Of a DNA stretch of 64,000 bases, positions 8,788-16,633 are shown piece after piece. Position 1 is the first letter of the stretch. The number at the start of each line of letters is the position of its first letter. The stretch covers positions 6,635,501 through 6,699,500 of the forward strand of contig NC_021191.1 in NCBI RefSeq assembly GCF_000389965.1, read 5' to 3'. Below the pieces are notes generated by a model. The model saw nothing but the letters and a program-made list of their open reading frames with translations, was not told the origin of the DNA and did not search any database. The translations under genes were made by a program, and so were the position numbers. The stretch comes from Actinoplanes sp. N902-109 (GTDB taxonomy: Bacteria > Actinomycetota > Actinomycetes > Mycobacteriales > Micromonosporaceae).

Positions 8788-11700
8788 CGGTCACCATCTA
8801 CGTCCCCTGCGACGTCTTTTCGGTCCAGGTCCAGCTCGGCTACGACGACAAGCTGTCCGAAATCGAGCAGATCGTGCTGCGCGCGGTGTACCACCATCCG
8901 GAGCTGCGCGGGCTCGAGGAGCTGTCGGCGGCGCTCAACCTCGGCCGTCCGCTCACCATGGACATCGCCTTCGACCTGATGCGGCGCCGTTACGCGCTGA
9001 TCGACTTCGCCAAGGGCACGATGCGGCCGGCGCCGGGTATCGAGAAGCGGATCGTCGACGGCACGCTGGCCGATCTGCCCGGCGCTGAGACCGTCGACGA
9101 CCGCAAGCTGGTCATGGTAGACGTACTTTCCGGCCATACCCTCGCGGCGACCGGGCGGCACGAGCAGCCGGCCCGCCAGGCGCTGATCATCCCGGTCGAG
9201 AGCGGCAACGCCGAGCTGGCCGAGGTGAGCCAGACCGAGCTGCTCAATGCGATCAACCGGACGCTCGACGCCGAGTACGGCGACCTGCTGCGGACCAGCG
9301 CTGGCCACGGCGCGAAGGCTCGCGGACGGCGGCTGCGCGCGCTGTCGGCACATCTGGGACCCCAGGACCGCAAGCCGATCGGCAAGCGGCGCTGGCTAGA
9401 GATCCGGGTGACGCCGTCCAAGAATCCGTCGGGTCAGGGGCTGCTCATCCGGATTGAGGACGACACCCTGCCGGCCGCCCGGCGGGCGATCGCCGAGGCC
9501 CGTCTTCAGCAGATGTCGGTCGACCAGCCCGACAACGACTTCATCCGGAGGCTGGACTCCCAGGCGGACCGGCGGCCGCTGCGCTCGTACACGTTCGAGG
9601 ACCGCCTCACGAGCATGCATCAACTGCTGGTCAAGGCCGAGACCGCAGCACCAGGCAGCCGGCGCAAGCGGCACCGCGAACTCGTGTACGTCGCCACTCG
9701 GGCCTGGGAGAGCCTCGCCGCCGAGACCGAGCTAGAGATGCATGCCCATCCAGTCTACGGCCGCGCCGCCGTCCTCGACCAGGTCCGCCGGTTGATGCGG
9801 CTGGCCACCCGGCAGATCGTGCTGGCCTCGCCGGAAGCGGACGACAAGGGGCTGGAGATACTCCGGCCGGAGATCGAGGAAGCGGCGGCCAAGGGCGTAC
9901 GGGTGGTGGTGCTTTGGGGCCGCCGGCACCGTCAACAGCTGCCCGACCCAGCCCGTAACCTGCTCTACCAGTTCAACCGTGAGCACCAGGTCAGCCGCGA
10001 GCACCAGGCCCGGGCCGTCGTGTGGTGCGAGCGCTCAAGCCGGATCAACACCTCGTTGGCGATCGCCGACGACCGGGCCGCGGTGGTCGCCAACGGCTCG
10101 ATCCTGTACCGGGGCGGGGGCCGGGGAACCCAGATAGGCGCGACGCTGCGGGCCCGGGACGACGCCGCGGGGTGCTACCCGATCGAGCAGCTGCTGGCCG
10201 CCTCGCGCCGGTCGTTCCCGGACCCGGTGCTCGGCGCGGCAATCGCTGTACGCCACGACGACCTCCACCAAGCGGCTCCCGGAGCCCCGGTGGCCGAGCC
10301 CGCGACCGGGCCGGAGGGGATTCCCGGCCTGCCGGACGAGCGGGACGACATCGGTGGCGGCCAGATACGCGCCTGGGCCGCGGCCTGGCGGCTGGTGATC
10401 GACTCGCTGGCCAAGGCTCGCGACCGCAGCCGCCTGCCAGAGGTCCGCGTGGTGGCCGAGGACGAGCACCGCGATCTACTGTGGTCGGCTTTGCACGGCG
10501 CCGAGAAACGGCTGGTCATCGGCAGCCGGCTAGCCCGTGCCACCGTCGTCAGCAACGGGTTCGAGGAGGCGGCCCGGCGCCGATTGGAAGCCGACGCGCC
10601 GCTGGTGATCCTGGCCCGGCGGCCGGAGCGGGCCGACCCTGCCGACGGCGTGCTGTCGCGGCTTGCCTCGGCCCATCCCGGCCGCTACACCGAGCTGGCG
10701 GAGCGGGCCGTCGACGGCGGCCTGCTCATCGGCGACGAGGACGTCCTGGTCACCGGCTTCGACCTGCTGACCGACGGCGCCGGCCGAGCGCGGCGGGAGT
10801 GGTCCACGATCGGCGTCCGGATCCGGTCCCGCGACTTCGCCAACGCCGTGGCCCGGCTGACAGCCGATCAACGCGATGTCGCCGGGAACGCCGAACCGGT
10901 CGAGACCGAGCAGCCGACGCCCGAGCAGACTCGGGCGGCCGTGCTCGCTCACCGGCTGACGATCACCGGCGAGGAGGACCCCGATCCGGAGACCATCCGG
11001 CGGATCCTCGGCGAGACGACGGACGAGTGGGCGGTCCTGGCTCAGATGCGGAAGCTGGAACTGAGCTCGGCCGTGCTGCGGACGGCCACGCTGGTGGCGC
11101 TCAAACACTGCCCGAGCCTCGACGATGAGCAGCCGCAGTTCGCCTTGCGGTGGCTGGTTCACGATCTCTGGCGGAAGCGGTCATTCATGGAGGCCGCCCT
11201 GCTGCGGGACGCAGTATCCGACGTCGCCTGGTCGCCGCGCCGTTCCCTGGCCGCGGTCGCGGCCACCCGTGCCGACCCGTGGTTCGTCACCGCGTACGAG
11301 CAGGCCGTGCTCGGTGGCGACGGGCCCGGGTCGCACGAGGCGGTCGCGCTCGCCCTCACCGGTGCGGCGGCGCTGCTGACCGGCCTGCCGGTGCCCGATC
11401 CGGAAACGGCTCTCAACGACATCGACCAAGTCCTGGAATGCCTGCCCGACCAGTCGGGGGCGGTCGGCACGCTGGTGAGCGCCACGCGCAGGCACTTCGA
11501 GGACGTACGGGGAGCGCTGCCCTTGGCCGCCATCCGCAAGGAACAGGTCGACGCGCTAGACGAGCAGAGTGCGGCCCGCGACTGGGACGCGCTGGCCGAG
11601 GCGCTGGAGAAGGCAGCCCACTTCTCGTTCGACTTCAACGTGGGAACCCGCACCCACAGTTATCTGTTCCAGTCCGATCAGGCGTTCGGCGCTCTGACGG

Positions 11701-12080
11701 CGCTGATCCCGGACCGCCGGCCGGAGGCGTTGCGCGGGTGGCTCGCCGAATACGACGTCCGCAACCTCGGCCGTCTGCTCGACTTGGCCACCAAGGCCGC
11801 CAACGGCCCCCGGGAACAGATCGTGGCCCGCCGCCGCGCCCGGTATCTCGAACGGCTCGCGGCGGTCACCAAGCTGGTCGTGCGGCTTGCTCCCCTCACC
11901 GGAATCACTCAGCCCGAGGCGGACGCCGACCGGCGAATCGCCGCCCAGGTGGTCGGCAAGACCCTCGCGGCGGAGTGGGACGGCCTGCACGAGGTCGTCG
12001 ACAAACTGGGCATCGTCGAGGGCACCCTCGCCCGAGCCGCGCTATCGACTCTGGAGGACATCTATCAGTGGGCGAGCTGA
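8784..12080 (+). CDS. Large protein with two degenerate PLD-like domains
   Basis: 1098 aa; ATG at 8784 overlaps the helicase stop. The N-terminal 230 residues hold a helical region (EQIVLRAVYHHPELRGLEEL) resembling wHTH/adaptor domains. Residues about 320-440 resemble a phospholipase D half (VYGRAAVLDQVRRLMRLATR, IVLASPEADD, AIADDRAAVVANGS). Residues about 545-700 resemble a second half (LVIGSRLAR, GGLLIGDEDVLVTGF). Both HxKxxxxD signatures are lost (Asn-x-Ser and Asp-x-Gly at the His/Lys sites), so catalysis is doubtful. The last 300 residues are alpha-helical and not recognised. It lies between the helicase and the GHKL gene (13-bp overlap), so all three are translationally coupled and probably act together. 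PLD folds accompany helicases in several defence systems such as DISARM, but the gene set here differs. Confidence 0.65.
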   Translation: MTVTIYVPCDVFSVQVQLGYDDKLSEIEQIVLRAVYHHPELRGLEELSAALNLGRPLTMDIAFDLMRRRYALIDFAKGTMRPAPGIEKRIVDGTLADLPGAETVDDRKLVMVDVLSGHTLAATGRHEQPARQALIIPVESGNAELAEVSQTELLNAINRTLDAEYGDLLRTSAGHGAKARGRRLRALSAHLGPQDRKPIGKRRWLEIRVTPSKNPSGQGLLIRIEDDTLPAARRAIAEARLQQMSVDQPDNDFIRRLDSQADRRPLRSYTFEDRLTSMHQLLVKAETAAPGSRRKRHRELVYVATRAWESLAAETELEMHAHPVYGRAAVLDQVRRLMRLATRQIVLASPEADDKGLEILRPEIEEAAAKGVRVVVLWGRRHRQQLPDPARNLLYQFNREHQVSREHQARAVVWCERSSRINTSLAIADDRAAVVANGSILYRGGGRGTQIGATLRARDDAAGCYPIEQLLAASRRSFPDPVLGAAIAVRHDDLHQAAPGAPVAEPATGPEGIPGLPDERDDIGGGQIRAWAAAWRLVIDSLAKARDRSRLPEVRVVAEDEHRDLLWSALHGAEKRLVIGSRLARATVVSNGFEEAARRRLEADAPLVILARRPERADPADGVLSRLASAHPGRYTELAERAVDGGLLIGDEDVLVTGFDLLTDGAGRARREWSTIGVRIRSRDFANAVARLTADQRDVAGNAEPVETEQPTPEQTRAAVLAHRLTITGEEDPDPETIRRILGETTDEWAVLAQMRKLELSSAVLRTATLVALKHCPSLDDEQPQFALRWLVHDLWRKRSFMEAALLRDAVSDVAWSPRRSLAAVAATRADPWFVTAYEQAVLGGDGPGSHEAVALALTGAAALLTGLPVPDPETALNDIDQVLECLPDQSGAVGTLVSATRRHFEDVRGALPLAAIRKEQVDALDEQSAARDWDALAEALEKAAHFSFDFNVGTRTHSYLFQSDQAFGALTALIPDRRPEALRGWLAEYDVRNLGRLLDLATKAANGPREQIVARRRARYLERLAAVTKLVVRLAPLTGITQPEADADRRIAAQVVGKTLAAEWDGLHEVVDKLGIVEGTLARAALSTLEDIYQWAS

Positions 12081-14512
12081 CGATTCCCCGCGAGGTCATC
12101 GAGCGCTGGTCAGGCCGGTGGCGGTATCCGGGCGTGGCGGCCGCCCTACGCGCCGAGAACGCCCCCGACCTCGCCCCCCACCTGGTGTCTGGGTTGCTCC
12201 GTCCGGCCGCCGACGCGACTGAGGCGGTCGAGCGGCTCCTGGCGGAAGGCGAGTTCGACGCGGCCGAGTCGCTCGACGCAGGGCACGAGGGCGTCGCGCA
12301 GGCGCGGGCGCTCGCGCTGCGAAACGTGACCCGAGAGCTGGCCGAATTGACGGTACGCGCGCAGCGCGTGGATTACCGGCTGCCTGACCCTGGCGACGTT
12401 CTGGCCGGGGTCTCCGCCCGGGCCGGCGCGGCCGACGAGTGGATCACGAAGCGCCGCGTGGAGCTGGACAAGCACGAGAAGGTATACGGCGAGGCGCTGA
12501 CGGCCACGGCGGAGACGCTGGCCGAGGGCCGCCGGATCTGGCTCGAGGCCGTGACCCGGTGCGTCGAGGACCAGGAGTATCCGGCTGCCAAGCAGATGCT
12601 CCGGGACGGCCCCGGGGAGGAGGATCTGCCCGATCCGGCGGCGGTGCCGCGGCCTCCCGTCTGGCCGTTCGGCGACGTCCGGCTGTCCTCGGTGCTGCCC
12701 TGGTACGAAGCCGAGACGATCGACGCTCCGCTCGCGTTCACCGCCCGGTATCGTCCCGCCGCCGACGACAACGCGGGCAAGCGGCTGGTCGTGGCGATCG
12801 CGGCCGTCGACGCCGAGGTATCGGCCGCTACCGTCGTCGAGCTGGCCGCCGCAATCGACGCGTTCGCTGGGGTCGAGGGCGTACGCCACCCGGTGGCCGA
12901 ACGGGGCCACGGTTACGTGGTCACGCTGAGCGGTCTGGCCAGTCCCCGGTTCAACCGGCTCGCCCTGCCCACCGAGCACCACCTGTGGGTGCCCGCCCGC
13001 CGCGGTGCCGAGCCGCCCACCGACGGCGGTGACCTCGTCGTCTACGGCTCCGCCACGGACCGGCCGGACGGCGTTCCGGCCTTGACCGAGACCGACCTGT
13101 TCCGGCTGGTCGCACCGGGTGAGGACGGCCGGGCACACCCGGCCGCCCACCGGCAGATCAACCTGCTGCGTCTGCTCGGCGCCGATATGCCGGAGTCGCG
13201 GATCTGGCGCGCCGCCCGGCCCGGCGACGAACCCGACCGGCTCCGCGACGACCTACGCTGGACGCTCGACCTGCTCGGCCTGCACCACAAGAGCAGCGTA
13301 GTGGACGCGCTCATGTACGACCTCTCGGCCCGCGCCGACGCGATCGCCGTGGCGTTGCGCCAGCTCGTACCGCCGTCCGGCGGCCGCTATGACCTGACCA
13401 TCGACGACCTCGCCGCCTGGCGTCAGGACCCGGCCCGGATGGACCGCCTCCGCCGGGGCGTGGCCGACGCGCTCGAGACCGAGGGCGCCGCCGCCGCCAT
13501 CTTCTACGCGCTCGCGGCCCGCGCGGACGACCTCGACGCCGACGCCGACGAGCAGGCGATTGGCGACACCCTGCGGACCCTGCTGGCCGGCGTCGACTGG
13601 CGCGGCGACATGCCCACCGACGAGCTGCTGCGAGCCTTCGACGTCGCTGCGGCCACGGCGGCGGCGGTGCGGACCGGTTTCGCCGTACGCGACGGCGAGC
13701 GGCTGCGGCTGCGTCCCGGGGGGTTAGCCGCCCTCTTCACCGCCCACGGCGTCGAGGCGTTGCGGGGACTCGCGTACGCGGCGCTCGCCCGGGGCTACTA
13801 CCAGGGCCGCGAGCGTGAACGCCGCCACGACCGGTACCGCAAGATCCTCACCGACCTCATGCACAGCCAGAAGGCGGTCACCAACCTCATGCAGGAGTGC
13901 ATCACCAAGCTCGACGACCCGGACGGGCAGTTGTCGCCGGAGAACCGGGCCGACCTCGAGCGGCGGCGCGACGAGCTGATCGAGCAGCTGCGCCGCGACC
14001 AGGAGCTGGGCGTTAGCCTCGACCAGGAGAAACTGGTCGAGCTCACGGCGGTCGACCTCGGCGGGGTGCTGCGCGAGGTACGCCGCCGGGTGCTGACCAT
14101 CAGCCCGCCCCGGGTGCAGACCGACGTACGTCTGCCGGTCGAGCCCTGCCGGGTTTGGGCCAACCCGTACGACCTAGAGCACTCGTTCTTCGGCATCGTG
14201 CAGAACGCGGTCAAGGCCATCGTGCGGACCGGCGAGCTGTCCGGCCAGGTGGAGATCCACATGGACACCGATGGCGACCGGGCGACCGTCTACATCACCG
14301 ATTCCGGGCCCGGCATCCCGGCTGAGCTGCGGCCAGTGCTCTGGTCGCCGGAGCGGCGTGCCGAGGCGAAGATCTCCGGCATCGGACTGGTCTACGCCCG
14401 CGACACGATGACCTTCCTCGGTGGCAGCCTCGACTTGGAGGACACCACCAAGGGCGCGAAGGTTGTCGTACGGCTACCGCTGCACCGTCCCGTTCACCAT
14501 GCGCGCCACTGA
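12068..14512 (+). CDS. GHKL ATPase / histidine-kinase-like sensor protein
   Basis: 814 aa from a GTG at 12068 that overlaps the previous stop. The first 560 residues are mostly helical with no recognised domain. A coiled-coil-like stretch follows (about 578-670, rich in Arg/Glu/Gln and including MHSQKAVTNLMQE). The C-terminal 120 residues are a GHKL ATPase with N-box FFGIVQNAVKAI (about 708), G1 DSGPGIP (about 745) and G2 GIGLVYA (about 772). No standard phospho-acceptor box is evident and there is no membrane helix, so this is a cytosolic sensor whose His donor, if any, is atypical. Its 3' end overlaps the convergent receiver gene by 39 bp, which makes the receiver the natural partner. Confidence 0.78.
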   Translation: MGELTIPREVIERWSGRWRYPGVAAALRAENAPDLAPHLVSGLLRPAADATEAVERLLAEGEFDAAESLDAGHEGVAQARALALRNVTRELAELTVRAQRVDYRLPDPGDVLAGVSARAGAADEWITKRRVELDKHEKVYGEALTATAETLAEGRRIWLEAVTRCVEDQEYPAAKQMLRDGPGEEDLPDPAAVPRPPVWPFGDVRLSSVLPWYEAETIDAPLAFTARYRPAADDNAGKRLVVAIAAVDAEVSAATVVELAAAIDAFAGVEGVRHPVAERGHGYVVTLSGLASPRFNRLALPTEHHLWVPARRGAEPPTDGGDLVVYGSATDRPDGVPALTETDLFRLVAPGEDGRAHPAAHRQINLLRLLGADMPESRIWRAARPGDEPDRLRDDLRWTLDLLGLHHKSSVVDALMYDLSARADAIAVALRQLVPPSGGRYDLTIDDLAAWRQDPARMDRLRRGVADALETEGAAAAIFYALAARADDLDADADEQAIGDTLRTLLAGVDWRGDMPTDELLRAFDVAAATAAAVRTGFAVRDGERLRLRPGGLAALFTAHGVEALRGLAYAALARGYYQGRERERRHDRYRKILTDLMHSQKAVTNLMQECITKLDDPDGQLSPENRADLERRRDELIEQLRRDQELGVSLDQEKLVELTAVDLGGVLREVRRRVLTISPPRVQTDVRLPVEPCRVWANPYDLEHSFFGIVQNAVKAIVRTGELSGQVEIHMDTDGDRATVYITDSGPGIPAELRPVLWSPERRAEAKISGIGLVYARDTMTFLGGSLDLEDTTKGAKVVVRLPLHRPVHHARH

Positions 14513-15430
14513 GTCGCTCAACCCACCGAGGCCGCCTCCGGCCAGTTTCCCGAACGCCTCGAACAGATCCAGCTCCCGGATGCGCTGGCCCTGCGCACCG
14601 GTCAGCTGGGCGCTGATCAGGATGCGCGGGATCTCGGGGTGCTTCGCGAGGAGGTACTTGAGCACGTCGTAGCCGCTCTCGTCGGGCGTCCCCTCGGCCA
14701 GGCAGCGGTCGACGATCGCGCCGTCGAAGCGCATCTTCCCGTTGTCGGCCAGTTCCCAGAACGCGCGGCCGCTGCGCACCTTCTGGTATTCGTAGTCATC
14801 GGAGCCGAGAAAGCTTGCGATGGTATCCGCGTCGAGGTCGTCGACGAGCAACAACCGTTTGCGCGGCTTGAGCCGCCCCACCTTGGGACGGCCGGAGCAG
14901 GCCTGACGGAACTCCCCCAGGTTCCGGAGGCGATCACGGAAGTCGCTGTCGGCATCGGCCATCGCCGAGATCACCCGATCCCGCGCGTAATCGAGCCGCT
15001 GCCAGAAGTCACGAGCCAGGTATTCGGAGTGGACCGTCGCCGGATCCAAGTGCCAGAGTCCGAGCAGGGCGTCGAGCCGCTCCGGATCGTTCATCAGCCC
15101 CGCGACATCCTCGGTCTGCTGGATGAAGTACTCGGAGTCGACCAGTTCGGGTGCCACGTCGAGCGTGTAGAGACCGCCGCTCTCCCGGATAGTGACGCCC
15201 CGGCTCCGAACTTCACCGATGATCTTGTGGACCGAGTTGAGCTGCGGCGGCGTCTCCCACAGCGCCTGGCCGATGGAGAGGCTGTGCCGTTGCCGGCGCG
15301 GCGGGTTGGCGAGGTAGGCAGTGGCGGCGGCCGCCCGGCGAGTCAGCTCCCGCTGGCCCTTTGTCCCGTTGAGAACGACCGTGCCGACCAGCAACCGGAC
15401 CGTGAAATCGGGTGTGACGTGAAGCGGCAT
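14474..15430 (-). CDS. Winged-helix / receiver-domain regulator
   Basis: 318 aa. The N-terminus (about 10-100: FTVRLLVGTVVLNG..., SVHKIIGEVRSRG..., YTLDV) looks like a SARP/OmpR-type winged helix, followed by a helical spacer. From about 188 a response-regulator receiver domain follows: acidic pair in LLLVDDLDAD, phospho-acceptor Asp in FDGAIVD, Ser in ILISAQ, and Lys in EAFGKL. The order (effector first, receiver last) is the reverse of most response regulators. The gene is convergent with and overlaps the GHKL gene by 39 bp, so the two likely form a phosphorelay controlling the 5-14.5 kb operon. The ATG at 15430 is followed by MPLHVTPD. Confidence 0.75.
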   Translation of the reverse strand: MPLHVTPDFTVRLLVGTVVLNGTKGQRELTRRAAAATAYLANPPRRQRHSLSIGQALWETPPQLNSVHKIIGEVRSRGVTIRESGGLYTLDVAPELVDSEYFIQQTEDVAGLMNDPERLDALLGLWHLDPATVHSEYLARDFWQRLDYARDRVISAMADADSDFRDRLRNLGEFRQACSGRPKVGRLKPRKRLLLVDDLDADTIASFLGSDDYEYQKVRSGRAFWELADNGKMRFDGAIVDRCLAEGTPDESGYDVLKYLLAKHPEIPRILISAQLTGAQGQRIRELDLFEAFGKLAGGGLGGLSDSVARMVNGTVQR

Positions 15431-15624
15431 GGCCTTACTCTACGACTGAGCTCCGGCACCCCGAGTGAGCTGAACCGGCGCTGATCCCGGACTGAACGAT
15501 CAATGCCACGAAGCGGTCTGGGGCAGTCCAACTTCAGCGGTCGGCGTCTTCGGCACCTCAGCCATTTCCGGTGAACTTCTCGGCAAGCCCAGCAAGGGCC
15601 ACCCTTCCCCAAGGAGTAACCGAG

Positions 15625-15852
15625 ATGAGCGACATCATCAGCCCCTCCAACCAGCATGCCGTCATCAGCCACCTCGCCACCGATCGCGAACCGACCGGCG
15701 ACGACGGCCTGCTCTCGCTGCGCACGGCCGTCATCGTCGCCGCCGCTGGTGGCGATGTGTGGCTCAACTGCACCCACCCGGCCACTGGGGTCGCGATGAC
15801 CGGCGGCGTGGCGATCGCCTACCTCCTACACCGCCTGCTCCACCGCCGCTGA
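15625..15852 (+). CDS. Small protein with C-terminal membrane segment
   Basis: 75 aa; AAGGAG at 15611-15616 precedes the ATG at 15625 and decides the start over an upstream ATG. The N-terminal 30 residues are polar. Two hydrophobic stretches (LRTAVIVAAAGGD and TGVAMTGGVAIAYLLHRLLH) could form a hairpin or a single membrane helix with a basic end. Not recognised. It stands alone between two accessory clusters and has its own strong terminator, so it is expressed as a monocistron. Confidence 0.6.
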   Translation: MSDIISPSNQHAVISHLATDREPTGDDGLLSLRTAVIVAAAGGDVWLNCTHPATGVAMTGGVAIAYLLHRLLHRR

Positions 15853-15863
15853 CGGCCGACGAG

Positions 15864-15896
15864 AACGCGGCTCCGGGACGCCCGGGCCGCGTTTTT
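15864..15896 (+). terminator. Rho-independent terminator
   Basis: AACGCGGC pairs with GCCGCGTT, and the inner CCGGG pairs with CCCGG around ACG, followed by TTTTT. Position and U-tract fit the small gene ending at 15852. Confidence 0.9.
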
Positions 15897-16633
15897 CGTC
15901 GCCATAGCTGGCCGCAGGGCCGTCCCATGCCCATGACAGACGCCACCAGCGGCTCCAGAACGGGCGGCGGGGTCACATCGCGGCGACCATTCGGGCTATC
16001 TCGGCCCGAACATGGCACCAAATTGCCTGACCGAGAGTAGGGTCGATGTGATCGATCTGTGCTCCACAGCCGGGTGGCTGCACTGCACCACGTGGGTCAT
16101 AGCACGTAGCGGCGTCCGTGCTGACGATCCGCGCCGTCCGCTGTGCGATCCGTGTGTGATCGACAGTTCTGGCGTGGGTCAACTGTGCTTGGCACGGGCC
16201 GGCAGGAAGCCGGCTGCGGCAATGGGCCGAAATGGCAGGTTCCGACCTAAAGCGATACAGCACAGCACCTGACAGTACTGTCGATAGTGGACTAAATTTC
16301 CGCTGGTTCCTAACAGAAACAGTTGGACCATGTTGCGGAGGTCCGCGTTCCGCCAACACGTGCTCGCGAATCCGCTCCGCCTGGTCACCGTCGTCGCCCT
16401 CACAGGTTGGCTACCGCCGCACGCTGCATGACGTAGTGCAGCCAGGCTGCGTCGCTGACGTCTTCGATGCGGCGGGGCAGGTCGCTGATGGCCGCCATCT
16501 TGCTCTCGGCGGCAACTCTCGACGACGCAGCCGTCACTCGTGCGGTGCCTGGCGGGCTCAGCGTTCTGTCGGGTGTGCTAGCGACGCTGGCGGTGAAGAG
16601 GCACCCGTCACCGCAATGGGGAAAAGGATCCGG
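15897..16633. other. Non-coding stretch downstream of truncated TPR gene
   Basis: No supportable gene. A 32-codon minus-strand frame near 16.43-16.50 kb (MAAISDLPRRIEDVSDAAWL...) is too short to call. The stretch holds copy B of the 39-bp repeat. Where the CHAT protease domain of the gene ending at 16634 would be expected, no such sequence is visible, implying deletion or replacement. Confidence 0.4.
16145..16183. repeat. Diverged 39-bp repeat, copy B
   Basis: Partner of 4099-4137 (32/39 identical, same orientation). Its core is GATCGACAGTTCTGGCGTGG. Also in non-coding DNA beside an accessory cluster. Confidence 0.55.

Noticed and set aside
15973..16359. Minus-strand 128-codon frame that shares HARTVDH with a frame at 3906-4205
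   Set aside because: The shared residues come from the 39-bp DNA repeat; the rest does not align, so neither is a gene.
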